Shown here: positions 21,241 through 32,611 of the stretch, one piece after another
How positions within the stretch are numbered: the first letter of the stretch is position 1
How the letters are laid out: every line of letters starts with the position of its first letter
Source: Tupaia tana
Taxonomy: Eukaryota; Chordata; Mammalia; Scandentia; Tupaiidae
Assembly (NCBI GenBank): GCA_026018925.1
Contig: JAKSZU010000026.1
Coordinates: forward strand, 16,855,127 to 16,919,126
Direction of reading: 5' to 3'
Length of the DNA stretch: 64,000 bases
Translations under genes and position numbers: made by a program
Notes under the pieces: model-generated
Database searches by the model: none
Seen by the model: only the letters and a program-made list of their open reading frames with translations
What the model was told of the DNA's origin: nothing

Positions 21241-21295
21241 CATTGAACATTCTAGCACAAAGAAACCACAAGGCAGTAACTAGACCATTCACTAC

Positions 21296-21500
21296 TTAAG
21301 GAGTATTTATTACTCGCCAGGTGGCCTTTCATGCATTTTGTCCTTACAACCCCAATATGGGTCAAACATTGTCATTACCCCCGTTTCACAAGCAGGGAAA
21401 CCGAGGTTAAGTGCCTTGTCCAGTGTCACCAGGCAAATGCATGGTAGAACCCAGGCTGTCTAACTTCAAGGTGTACCTCACCACTTGTGTCTCCTTCCTC
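21296..21500 (-). mobile_element. MIR
   Basis: 'aaccgaggttaagtgccttg' and 'gtagaacccaggctgtctaa' match a long antisense MIR. Confidence 0.8.
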
Positions 21501-21629
21501 TCACTTTCTACCTAGGAGATAAAGTTTGGAAGTGGGTCAGAAGCTGCTCTCCAAAATGGGTTGGATTTCACAGCTGGGTTAATAGACTCCATACTATCTC
21601 ATTTTTAAGTAGGCATACACCCAGAATTT

Positions 21630-21883
21630 TTTTTTTTGAGAGGTTTTTACTATAGGGCGTGTGCGCTTGCCAGAAAGAGAGAGACAGAAAGTGAGAAATC
21701 ACCCCCTCCCCAGGGTGTATGGCCACGCCGCAATCCCTTCTCCCCCATTCTCCTCTCGGGATCTTGGGCATGCACGCACACATGCCCTGTGTGAGTTTAA
21801 GTCACTGGGTCCGGGACTTAAATCACGGTTGGCTACATGGGAGTCCAGTGACATAACCAGTAACGCTGCCAACTGCTGGTCCC
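21630..21883 (-). mobile_element. SINE family A
   Basis: A 14-bp TSD tacacccagaattt (21616-21629 and 21884-21897) flanks a well-kept antisense copy. Confidence 0.96.
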
Positions 21884-21899
21884 TACACCCAGAATTTCA

Positions 21900-22190
21900 A
21901 GGCTCACTCTCAGGTGCGAATATTTTAAAGTATTGGTTGTCAAGACGAGGGCTCTGTGTACCCTTCGTAAGGAAGCACCTGGTGTTGTCTTTTGGAGAGA
22001 TTCTGTTTTCTGTGTCTTTAAGGAATCTCGACATGCTCAGCTGTTTCCCAAACACCTCAAACCCCAGCAATCTGGGTTGATAAATGTTTTGGGGGGGTAG
22101 CATGCCCTGCCAGGCCCTGTATGAGGTGCCCACAATTATGGGACCCAGGTCAGTGAGCTGAGCCCGTTTTATTAGCTAGGGTATCCCAGT
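21900..22190. other. Repeat-poor sequence
   Basis: No repeat or exon recognised. Confidence 0.35.
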
Positions 22191-23520
22191 GAGGAGCAAT
22201 GGGATGGACACAGGGTCCACCATCTCCCAGCCCAGGATTGCAAGGACCCGTGACCACCCCGCACCCTGACCTCCCTGCCTCCTTATGCCAGCCCCAGCCA
22301 GGGTCCAGGGCTTATCCAGCATCACAGAGAAATCTTTGCCACTTTCTCAAAGCAGAAAATAACAAAATATTCAAACAGCAGAGGTTGTCCCCCACCGCCA
22401 CGGTTCCCATTTCCCCAGCAATGGGCAGGAGCACCCAACCTAGAAAGACACAGATTGTAGAGGAAACCCAGCGGCTCCAGGATTCCCCTCCCCTCCCCCT
22501 CCTCCCTGCAGGGAGCCCAGCCACCCCCACCTGAGCCCCTCCCGCCCCCTCCGCCCAGGAGACTGCAGGAACTTGGCAGGCCATCTCGTCGCCAATCAAT
22601 GTGTGGTGTAACAATTAGCACTTAGGCACCACTCCTGCTAAACACACGCTTAGAAAACACTTTAGGAAGAAAAAAAAAGGAAGAAGAGTCTTCGGAGGCA
22701 GAAGTCAGGGCAGCACCAATGGGGGATGTCAGGGAGCGGAGCCAGGAGGAGGCCTGGCGAGGAAACAGATCAATGCGCTGCGGAATGGAAGGCATCTAAT
22801 ACCCTATTATTGACGAGGCCAAAGCACTTTGAGGCGTGTTTCCACCGTGAGCAATTAGTCTGCGAGACCGCAGGAGTTAAGCTAACACCGGTAGCCCCCC
22901 CATCTTCCAATTGGATGACACTTTCATTTGGTAGCGAGCCCCCGCAGCAGTGGCGCCAGCCTGCAGCCCTAATGGGGCCCATCGCAGAAGGCCAAATGCT
23001 CCAGCCTCCCAGAGGCCGGGTTCGCCTCCCACCCCGCCCACGCCCCCTCCCCAGCCCCCCTCCTCCTCCACTCCCGGTAACAGAATCCAGTCGACACAGA
23101 GTCTGTCTGCGCGCCCGCGAGCTGCCTAAATTGATTGTAATGGTTTTATCACGCGCAGAAAGAACTGGCTGTTTTCTCGCCTCTGCTGTCGGCTTTCATA
23201 AACGCCGGGGCAGGAGGAAGTGACTCCTCTTCGGGAGCGCTGGATCGGATGAAAGGCAACTTTTGTTTGTTGGCGAGCGGCTCGCAGCCTCCGCGCCGCC
23301 GCCTGTCTGCAGCCTTTACTTAAGGCTGCTGTTCCTCTCTCGGTCTCCGCACGCAGGAGACAATCCAACAAACCCCGTGATCAGCAGGCATGGGAGGGGG
23401 GTGTGTTCTGAAGCCAGTTCTGGGTTCTTTTCTGATGGTTTGAGTGTTTGGGGGAGAGGGTGTCAAGGAGAGGTTGGAGAGAGAGAGAGGAGTTAAAGTA
23501 GATGACAGAGACGGTCAGTA
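22191..23520. promoter_or_regulatory. Candidate developmental regulatory block, GC/CpG-rich in its right half
   Basis: About 1.3 kb with no interspersed repeat. Homeodomain-like sites include acaattagc (22611 area), gagcaattagtc (22850 area), ttccaattggatgac (22906 area), gccctaatgggg (22968 area) and taaattgattgtaatgg (23127 area). CpG density rises at 23020-23370 (tctgcgcgcccgcgagctgc, gcctccgcgccgccgcctgt). It could be an enhancer, or an unannotated promoter or 5' exon. No splice-supported ORF stands out. Confidence 0.45.
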
Positions 23521-23549
23521 ATAACAACATCAAAGATGATGATGGTGGT

Positions 23550-23745
23550 TAGAGAGCATTTCTGAGCGCTTCCCTAGAGCCACTAAACACACAGTAGCTA
23601 TTTCTTTGAATTCTCATAGCAACTCCTGAGATGGGCATTAACAGCCCCAATTTAAAGATAGGAAAACTGAGGCAGAGAGAGGTGATACAAAATGGTCAGA
23701 GGTGGCCAGTGAACAGCTGGAAGAATAAGGGGAAGTGGAGACCCC
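23550..23745 (-). mobile_element. MIR
   Basis: 'atagcaactcctgagatggg' and 'ggaaaactgaggcagagaga' are antisense MIR. Confidence 0.75.
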
Positions 23746-23747
23746 TT

Positions 23748-24015
23748 TTTAAAAAAAATGTTTAAGAGAGATTTTTGTTATAGGGCACACGCACTTGCCA
23801 GAGAGACAGAGAGCCACAGAGAGACAGAAAGGAAGAAATCACCCCCAGGGAAGATGGCCACGCTGCAATCCCTTCTTCTCTATTCTCTCAGGATCTTGGG
23901 CACGCACGCACACGTAGCTTGCATGAGTTTTTAAGCCACTGGGTGTGGGACTCGAACTGTAGTCAATTACATGGGAGTCCAGCGACATAACCATTACACC
24001 ATCTGCTAATCCCAG
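23748..24015 (-). mobile_element. SINE family A
   Basis: 'agagatttttgttatagggc', a duplicated agagacagagag piece, 'gggactcgaactgtagtcaa' and the reversed head are readable. Confidence 0.9.
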
Positions 24016-24179
24016 GAATCCTTCTTGCTGATTGCTAATTTGGCTCATACTCCATATACCATACTGCTTCCTTAAATTTGGAGGAATGAAAACTACATGA
24101 GCCTTGGGTATCCCCTAAGTATTGGGAAAGTTGGAACCTTTGAATGATTCAGGGTTAAGAGAATCTAGACTAAGCCACA

Positions 24180-24588
24180 ACAATGAAACCAAAGCAAAAT
24201 GCTCAATGGTCCAGCCTCACCTGATACTTCCCAAGCTCATTACCTTGGCTCTTCCCTCAGCCTGGAATTCCCAGCTCCACCCCAGGTATGCCCAGAGACT
24301 ACCTAGAAAAATCTTCCAATTCAACCTCTTCCAGGAAATCTCTCATGGTTTCTTCCCATCTCTTATATTCTTTCCAAAGTTCCACTGTAACCCCACCAAC
24401 ACTTCTTTCCACTGTCTTTTCTTATTAGCTAATCTTCCCATTCATGTTAATTTAGCACATAGTTACTAAGCTCTTACCATGTGCCAGTCTCCATATTAGA
24501 GTGAAAGCTCATTGACCCATGTCTCATTTATCTTCATATGCATGGTGGCTGGCACATAGTGAGATCTCAGGAATGAGTGATGACCAAG
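24180..24588 (+). mobile_element. L2 3' region
   Basis: 'cctcagcctggaattcccag', 'ctcttccaggaaatctctca', 'gtgaaagctcattgacccat' and 'gtggctggcacatagtgaga' follow sense L2 order. Confidence 0.78.
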
Positions 24589-24594
24589 ACCATT

Positions 24595-24775
24595 GGCCAG
24601 CTCTCAGTTTTGCAAATAAAGTTTTATTGGAACGTAGCCATACCATTTATGTATGTATTGTCTATGGTTTCTTTCACAGATGCAAAGGCAATATTGAGTA
24701 GTTGGGACAGATTATATGTTACACAAGCCTCCAAGTTTACTATTTAGCTCTTTAATACGGAATTGGTTGACCATT
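24595..24775 (+). mobile_element. Charlie-type (hAT) nonautonomous DNA transposon
   Basis: 'aataaagttttattggaacg', 'gtattgtctatggtttcttt' and 'gagtagttgggacagattat' match a common mammalian DNA-transposon fragment. Two other copies lie near 31.7 kb (reversed) and 46.9 kb. The exact family name is not recalled. Confidence 0.7.
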
Positions 24776-24879
24776 TACCCAGGGGATGATCTGGTCACTT
24801 TCTAAAATTTTCATTTTGTTTTCTGTGTGGTTTCTACAGTACAGTAAGGAATTGGATAAATGGTTCTAATGCTTATGCC

Positions 24880-25235
24880 TTCCTGGGTTTATATCCTTTT
24901 TAGTCCCATACACTGTGGTTTGACTTTGTGATTGTTTTGGGTGACAAGATAGTAAGAAGTTCAGTGCAGAAATATGGAAAAAAAATGATTATTTCTTCTA
25001 GTCACTACCGTCACAGTACCCCCTGCTACAGAGGTCTGTGTCATCTCAGCTGAGGCCAACCTGGACCATCCAGTCTTCAGCCAACCTGCCCCTTGTCCAA
25101 AAATGCATGAGTGAGACAGCTATACCTGGCCTAAACAATAGAACTGGACAGCAGACAGACTTACATAATAAATGGATGTTGCATTAAGCCACCAAATTTT
25201 GGGCTTGTTTGTTACACACCAGTAACTAACACATG
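24880..25235 (+). mobile_element. MLT1-type LTR, 3' part
   Basis: 'cattaagccaccaaattttg' and 'gtttgttacacaccagtaac' are the usual MaLR LTR end. The left boundary is approximate. Confidence 0.65.
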
Positions 25236-25250
25236 TCCATCTAGGGGTTT

Positions 25251-25272
25251 GCAATTCATTGCAATGAATTGC
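25251..25272. repeat. Perfect 22-bp palindrome
   Basis: gcaattcattg is followed at once by its exact reverse complement. No spacer is present. Confidence 0.95.
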
Positions 25273-25660
25273 CTGTACAAATGACTCGGATATACACCAT
25301 GAGAACTAGGATTCCTCGTGTGTTTTCAGTGGGAATGGGGTGTAGTCTGTTCTTGCATTCATCCCTTCTTTGTACTTTGAAAATGTTTCTCTCTTTAGGA
25401 AAAGTGGATAAAATCATTAAGAGGAAGTAAAATGCTGGTCTGTAGTAGTAGTTTTCTGATAGTTTCAGGAAATGATCATAGGTTTTGGAGGAAGGACTAA
25501 GCCAAAGCTATTTGATGAAACAACTTCGGGGTTTAATCTGTTGATTTTACTGTTCAGGGTATCCCTTAACTGCATTAGCACAAATAGCCAAATGAGGATG
25601 TAACCATAAAATTATGTGTCTGCTGTGTTTGTTTATGACATGGTAGACCATAGATCAGTT
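25273..25660. other. Unassigned sequence
   Basis: No recognised repeat or exon. Confidence 0.4.
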
Positions 25661-26790
<1,130 letters not shown>

Positions 26791-27027
26791 ATTCATTCCC
26801 CAGAGCAGCTACTGAGTGACTTAAAATAATACGAATTTATTCTGTTACAGTTCTGGAGGCTAGAAGTCCCCAGTCAAGGTGTTGGCAGAGCCAGACTCCC
26901 TTCGAAGGCTCTGGGGGGAGAGTGTGTTCCTTGTCTTTCTCTAGTATCTGCTGGTTGCTGGCAATCCTTGGCTTTCCTTGGCTTGTAGATGTGTCACCCC
27001 ATCTCTGTCTCTAAAATCACATGGACT

Positions 27028-27268
27028 GCGGAGCAAGTGGCACAGTAGTTAAGATGCTGGACTCCCATGTGGCTGACTGCAGTTTCAGTCCCAGACCTGC
27101 TGGCTTAAAACTCATGCTGGGTGTGTATGTGTGTGTTCCCAGAATCACAGGAGGAGAGCAGAGAAGGGACTGTGGCATGGCCATCCCCCTGGAAGGTGAT
27201 TTCTCACTTTCTCTTTCTCTCTCTCTCTCTCCTGAACACACATGTCCTATAGCAAAAATATCTTTTAA
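27028..27268 (+). mobile_element. SINE family A
   Basis: A 15-bp perfect TSD aaaatcacatggact (27013-27027 and 27269-27283) flanks the copy inside the MLT1 LTR. The head has gtggcacagtagttaag, the older A-box type. Confidence 0.95.
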
Positions 27269-27380
27269 AAAATCACATGGACTTCACTCTGTGTCTTCAC
27301 ATCATCTTCCCTTTGTGCGCACTCATTTCTGCCTTCTCTCCTTATAAGGACATGAGTCATGTCAGGTTAGGGTCCACTTT

Positions 27381-27610
27381 AGGGTGTGTGTACTCGCCAG
27401 AGAGACAGAGAGAGACAGACCGAAAGCGAGAAATCACCCTCCAGGGGGGATGGCCATGCCACAATCCCTTCTCCTCCATTCTCCTCTAGGGATCTTGGTC
27501 ATGCCCGCACACGCGCCCAACATGAGTTTAAGCCAGCAGGTCCGGGACTCAAACCGTGATCGACTACATGAGAGTTCAGTGACATAGCCATTACACTAAC
27601 TGCTGGTCCC
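27381..27610 (-). mobile_element. Tail-less SINE family A
   Basis: A perfect 12-bp TSD agggtccacttt (27369-27380 and 27611-27622) encloses a copy that stops at ...gccct and lacks the final atagcaaaaacctc and all poly-A. The head end is complete. Confidence 0.93.
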
Positions 27611-27720
27611 AGGGTCCACTTTGATGACTCCATCTTAACTTGATTCCATCTGCAAAGACTCTATGTCCAAATGAGAACACAGACACAAGTGCAGGGGTTA
27701 GGACTTTAATTCATGGCATG

Positions 27721-28480
27721 GAAGAAATAAGCCCCTCATGGGAGATGTGTCGGCGTTGCTTCCTGGTGAAGAGTTAAGCAGAGTTAAGGTGTCCCGCATC
27801 CCCTCCCCGTGGACTGCCTCTGAATCCTGCTGCAGTTGCAGTGGAGAATTTCCTGCGAGCTCAGACTTGAGTTAGGGTCTTTATGAAGCAAAAGTCATAC
27901 CCTCCATGAGGCTGCAGGATGCTGTTCAGGTCCTGAGCAGACATAGTCCAAAAGTTGGGAATGAAAACTTCCAGGGTTGACTCTTGACAGATGAGAGGTG
28001 AAAGCTGGGGGACAGATGCCCCACTTTGGGCCACTGAAAGGACATTTCTGGGATACATCCTGTGTACCTGCCGGAAGTTCCGGTTGAGTTGAGATCTGTC
28101 TACGTCAACATTACAACTTGTACTGGCTTTTCCTTCTTCCTAGGTTCGCTCTATCCATTCCCTCGCTCTTGAATCTCAGGACCACCTTGAACTCCCCACC
28201 ACTACCACCACTACCCTCATTCTTTCTTCACCTCCACTACAATAAAGCTACTTGTCTCCAAGTCCTCATGCCAGGGCCAACTTCTGGCGGGTTCCAAACT
28301 AACATAAAGTAAGACATGGGAAGGAGAGAGGACCAGTGACGATATTGTCCCCAATCTAGGCTGTAGCTCTGACCCTTTCAAGAGTGACAATAATCATAAA
28401 TGCTTTACCGATTTCCAAACACTGTGGTGAGCATACTATGTGTGTTGTTGCTCGTCATTCTATAATAATGGGCTCTTCCC
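27721..28480. other. Mostly unassigned sequence
   Basis: No exon recognised. C/T-rich stretches at 28130-28260 and 'aaacactgtggtgagcatac' (28420) may be decayed MIR or L2. Confidence 0.35.
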
Positions 28481-28955
28481 AATAGTCATCCTGACCTAGG
28501 GAATCTGCAAATGTGACCCTTACTTGGGAGAAGGGTCTTTGTACACGTAGTCAAGAAATCTTGAGATAAGAGCATACTATTAAGTTGTCAGAAAAGTTAT
28601 GACACATGTTGGTATAGAAAAACATAGAAAAATACCTCATGGCTTTTCCAACAACCCAATAGATCATCTAGTTGGACCCTAAAGGATAGGTATCTTTATG
28701 AGAGAGAGGCACGCAGAGGAGGTGGTGATGGGGAGATGGAGGCCGAGATGGCTGGGATGTGTCTATAAGCCAAGCATTGCCAGCAGCCCGCAGAAAGTAG
28801 AAGGGAAGCATGAAACAGATACTACTTAACGGCCTTCAGAAGGACCCAGTCCCGCTGGCACTCTGTTCTGGACTCCGGAACTGTGAGAGGATATTTTTGT
28901 CATTTTGTGCCACCCACCTTATGGTCTTTTGTTACGATATCCCTAGGAAATAAGT
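28481..28955 (+). mobile_element. MLT1 LTR split by a mariner-like MITE
   Basis: 'tgacctagggaatctgcaaa' and 'gttctggactccggaactgt' match sense MLT1. The MITE at 28580-28659 interrupts it. Confidence 0.75.
28580..28659. mobile_element. Mariner-like palindromic MITE, copy 1
   Basis: Arms 'aagttgtcagaaaagttatg' and 'tggcttttccaacaacccaa' form terminal inverted repeats, with TA on both sides (28578-28579 and 28660-28661). It is the most diverged of the five copies, with an enlarged centre. Confidence 0.82.
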
Positions 28956-28959
28956 GCAC

Positions 28960-29110
28960 TTACCCTATTCTATAAGTTCATGGTTGCCATGTTCAGACTT
29001 AACAGATATGAATACTGAGGCTTGGTGAGTTTAACTGACATGTCTAAGTGGCCAGTAAAAAAAAAAAAAAAAAACCTGGATTTAAATCCAGCTCTGTATA
29101 TCTCAAAAAT
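28960..29110 (-). mobile_element. MIR fragment with internal poly-A
   Basis: 'gaatactgaggcttggtgag' and 'cctggatttaaatccagctc' are antisense MIR, separated by an 18-A run. Confidence 0.6.
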
Positions 29111-29385
29111 CCTTCACTTAACCGTTTTTCCATGTGACTTTCCTAGAAATGGATACCATATTCTCTCTGTGGAGCAAGAGTTGAGACAAAATGGGGACTT
29201 TGTTGAGGCTGTGGGCTGGGCTACCTCAGGGCCCAAGTGACTGAGGGCAAGCAGAGAGAAGATCATGAGAGAACTGAGAACATGACGACATCCCGCCCCC
29301 ATGCACTCTGGGTAGAAACCTGGGAAGACAGTGGTATAGGGATGATTTTAGGGTTTGCAATTTCACAGGTCTGAACCATGAGGCA
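29111..29385. other. Unassigned sequence
   Basis: No recognised repeat or exon. Confidence 0.4.
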
Positions 29386-29546
29386 GACACGCATGCACAT
29401 GCGCCCGGCTTGAGTTTAAGCCACCGAGTTTGGGACTTGAACCACAGTCAACTACATGGGAGTCCAGTGACATAGCCATGACGGCAACTGCTGGTCCCAG
29501 TTGGTTCAGTTTTCCACGAGGCTCAACATCCTAGTCTTGGAAACAC
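29386..29546 (-). repeat. Inverted duplicate (161 bp) of 31082-31242
   Basis: The reverse complement aligns without gaps to 31082-31242, 152 of 161 identical. It contains a truncated SINE head (about 114 bp) plus about 47 bp of the flank that lies 5' of the SINE at 31 kb, so it is not an ordinary SINE insertion. Confidence 0.93.
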
Positions 29547-30080
29547 TTGAAATGGATGTTACCTTATTTCAGTGTAGAGGCCAGGGTGCCTGGGTAGGCT
29601 TGGACTGCTTTAAACCAGCCAATTGGTGTGATTCTGTTGTACAGAGGTTCTCTCTAAGCCATCGTTCAGAGAGAAAGGGAGTGAAGGAGGGCTTGGATAG
29701 AGAGGTAGGTTTAGAGTTGCCAAGGGGCCAGGAGAGAAGCAGGCATGGGTCAAGGTCAGAACCTGAAAACAGAGGGCACCTTTAGCTTCCCCTGCATGGT
29801 CAGGTCACCCTGGCAAACAAAACCTCTGTGGTGAAATGACCTCTAGCCAAGCCAGATGGACTGGTGGCCTACAGGATATCCTTTGCATCTGCACGAGGAT
29901 AAAAGAGAACTGAATAGTCTGAGGAAAATGGTGGGTCAGCTGCCAAGAAAATCTTCCTCAAAGATGGTGAGTCAATGGAGAATCAGACTTCTGAATGTAA
30001 AGGTAGTATCTTCAATCCCCAAATTAGAGGTTTCGTGGACCCATTATATGCCTGTTGCTAGGAGTCTTTTGAAATAAGAG
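29547..30080. other. Unassigned sequence
   Basis: No recognised repeat or exon. Confidence 0.4.
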
Positions 30081-30096
30081 AAATGGCATGATTTTT

Positions 30097-30350
30097 TTTT
30101 TTTTTTTGGAGAAGTTTTTGCTATAGGGTGCGTGCGTTCGCCAGACAGACAGAGACAGAGAGATAGAAAGCGAGAAATCACCCCCTGGGGGGATGGCCAT
30201 GCCGCAATCCCTTCTCCATTCTCCTCTTGGGATCTTGGGCACGCACGCACATGCACCCAGCATGAGTTTAAGCCACCGGGTCCGGGATACGAACCACGGT
30301 CGACTACGTGGGAGTCCAGCGACATAGCCATTACGCTAACTGCTGGTCCC
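30097..30350 (-). mobile_element. SINE family A, young
   Basis: A perfect 16-bp TSD aaatggcatgattttt (30081-30096 and 30351-30366) and a kept palindrome and head show a recent insertion. Confidence 0.97.
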
Positions 30351-30464
30351 AAATGGCATGATTTTTGAGATGTTTGTAATTTGACTGAGAAAAATCAAAA
30401 TTGTGTGGGAAACTGTCAGAACATTGCATGAAGGCGCACAGTCAACAGCAGCATGATTTGGGTT

Positions 30465-30745
30465 GTGGGCCCAGCCGTGGTAGTATGTGCTGCTAAGACA
30501 CTGTGCTTATCAGCCTGGGACCACTGGAGGCCCAGGTTCAATTCTTGGTCCCACCTAAAGGCTGTCATGATGCCATCTGCCATAGTTTATACAATGTGGG
30601 AGACTGAAGCAGGAAGATTGTGAGGTTGAGGCTGACTGCGGTAATATAGTTAGACCCTCTCTAAAAAAGAGCCAGATGTGGTAGCTTGCATATTTGTGAT
30701 CCCAGTTGGGAGGCTGAAGCAGAAAGATTGCAACATGGTGACGAA
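30465..30745 (+). mobile_element. Composite tRNA / 7SL (Alu-like) SINE
   Basis: A tRNA-like head (30465-30556, B-box-like ggttcaattct) is followed by 7SL-like sequence: 'gggagactgaagcaggaaga', 'tagttagaccctctctaaaa', then a second start 'agatgtggtagcttgcatat' with 'gatcccagttgggaggctga'. The order is tRNA, Alu-like left end, A-rich linker, Alu-like right start. Confidence 0.75.
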
Positions 30746-31081
30746 TGACTGAATGAAGGAATGAGTGAATAATTTCAGGTGCAAGGAAAAGACATGGCAG
30801 ATTAACTTAAGCCTGAACTGTCAAATGCACGCAACACGTAGTCGTCTTTCCTTCCAGTGCCCATGGCAGGCATCACTAATCTATTCTGGTGCTCTGTCCT
30901 TCAGAGTCCTGACAAGACCTGTGTCTGAAGACACTGAACTATGTAGGCACTACCAGAGGTGGCATGAAAAATGAAATCCCTTAACCCTCTTGCCCTTAGG
31001 TGATGAGGGTTTGTTTTAGAGAAATTCAGGGAAGTGTGAAAGCATGGAATGTTGAGAAGCCATAAATTCATTTGTATCCTG
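30746..31081. other. Unassigned sequence
   Basis: No recognised repeat or exon. Confidence 0.4.
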
Positions 31082-31127
31082 GTGTTTCCAAGACTAGGAT
31101 GTTGAGCCTCATGGAAAACTGAACCAA

Positions 31128-31383
31128 CTGGGACCAGCAGTTGCCATAATGGCTATGTCACTGGACTCCTATGTAGTCAACTGTGGTTCAAGTCCCAAAC
31201 CCGGTGGCTTAAACTCAAGCCGGGTGCGTGTGCATGCGTGTCCAAGATCCCGAGAGGAGAATGGAGGAGAAGGGATTATAGTGTGGTGATTTTTCACTTT
31301 CTGTCTCTCTGTCTCTGTCTTTCTGGTGAGTGCAAGCGCCCTGTAGCAAAAACCTCTCAAAACAAACAAACAAACAAACAAAC
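31128..31383 (+). mobile_element. SINE family A
   Basis: The 13-bp TSD aaaactgaaccaa (31115-31127 and 31384-31396) flanks it. The body lacks the usual ccatcccccctgggg palindrome by a small deletion. The tail is (AAAC)n. Its 5' half and flank are copied in inverted form at 29386-29546. Confidence 0.96.
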
Positions 31384-31399
31384 AAAACTGAACCAATGA

Positions 31400-31593
31400 T
31401 ACATTACCATTCTGCGTTCAGCAGAAGTTCTAATAATCTCCATTTCCTCCTGCTTTTCCCAAGAGAGATACAGACAGAGACATGTTGATGGTTGGGATAA
31501 TTTGTCACTAACCAATATGAACAAAAATTATCTCTATGACACCTTGTAAATGGTTGTTGCTCTATTCTCTTTGCTTTTAGGTTGAATAGCAGT
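31400..31593. other. Unassigned sequence
   Basis: No recognised repeat or exon. Confidence 0.4.
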
Positions 31594-31595
31594 TA

Positions 31596-31665
31596 TTGGG
31601 TCATTGGAAAAGTCATGATGCATTTTTCTATGCAAAAATGTGTCGTGACTTTTCTGATGACCCAA
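31596..31665. mobile_element. Mariner-like palindromic MITE, copy 2
   Basis: A 70-bp element with arms ttgggtcattggaaaagtca and tgacttttctgatgacccaa, flanked by TA (31594-31595 and 31666-31667). The two halves are near inverse copies around a short centre. Confidence 0.93.
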
Positions 31666-31669
31666 TATG

Positions 31670-31882
31670 TAATCCGAGGTTCAGCACACTTTCATGGAAT
31701 GGGCTAGATAGCAGAAGTTTTAGGTTTTGCAGGCAACAGTCTCTTGTTAACGTTACTCAATTTTACCACAGGAGCACAAAAGCCACTGTACACAATACAG
31801 AAACAAATAGGTGTTGGTGTGTTTCAATAAAACTTTATTTACAAAAGCTGCCCATGGCCAGTAGTGTCCCACCCTTGGTTTA
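31670..31882 (-). mobile_element. Charlie-type DNA transposon fragment
   Basis: 'gtttcaataaaactttattt' and 'aggttttgcaggcaacagtc' are the reverse complement of the family seen at 24.6 kb. Confidence 0.7.
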
Positions 31883-32608
31883 ACCAATAGGAGTGGCCAG
31901 AGTAGCAGGATCATAGAGCACAATGGTGATGTCTTCACACAGAAGGAACCATGTCCTTCTCAGAAAGCTGTGTGCTTCAAGCTTTGCATATGTTGACTCT
32001 TTCCTGGACTCTCTAGGATAGGGCTCAAGTCAGTGGCAGGGGCTACGCTTCTCATGTACAAGCTCTAAAAGACATCAGGTGGCTCTAGAAAAAAAAAAAT
32101 ATATATATATTTTTGACATTTTTTCCTAGCATCTTTTTTCTGTGGCCATATTCTTTTTGTATATAGCAGGGCTGGAAAACATGTGGCATGCTTGTTGCCA
32201 TCCCCCATTGCAGCACCTATGTCAGACATCACTAATCGAGCCCAATATTCCTTTTTCATTGAATTTGTACATGACCACAAATCCTTTCTTAACATATAAT
32301 AGTCGTAACCAGTCAACCAGATTGGCCCTCAAAATGAAACCAGTTTCCATGATCATACAGTGGCATGGCAATAAAACATGATGTTCTACAAAGTAGGTCC
32401 ACATGGAGAGATTCTTGGTACGCATCTGGAGATCTTGCTGAGTGGCCGGACACGTATGTACTCATGAAACAGGTTGGTTAAGGCGAGGTGTTGATCATGG
32501 TATTGTGTGAGGGATGCTGTCTCTCTCTCTCTCTCTCTCTTCAGCTCTGTCTCCCTCACGCATGGGTACACACACACTCACACTCATTGAGGATATAAAT
32601 AAAGCTTA
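31883..32608. other. Mostly unassigned sequence
   Basis: No exon recognised. Short A/TA and TC microsatellites lie at 32088-32112 and 32519-32540. Confidence 0.35.
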
Positions 32609-32611
32609 AAA

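Larger units (their letters stand above)
26798..27720 (-). mobile_element. MLT1 LTR, antisense, split by two SINEs
   Basis: 'acagttctggaggctagaag', 'ctggttgctggcaatccttg', 'cttataaggacatgagtcat' and 'cttgattccatctgcaaaga' run in antisense MLT1 order. Removing both SINEs restores one continuous LTR. Only the LTR is present. Confidence 0.88.

Noticed and set aside
22726-23223. 165-residue open frame in the GC-rich block
   Set aside because: Low-complexity proline/arginine content expected from GC-rich DNA, with no domain. The block is better explained as regulatory.
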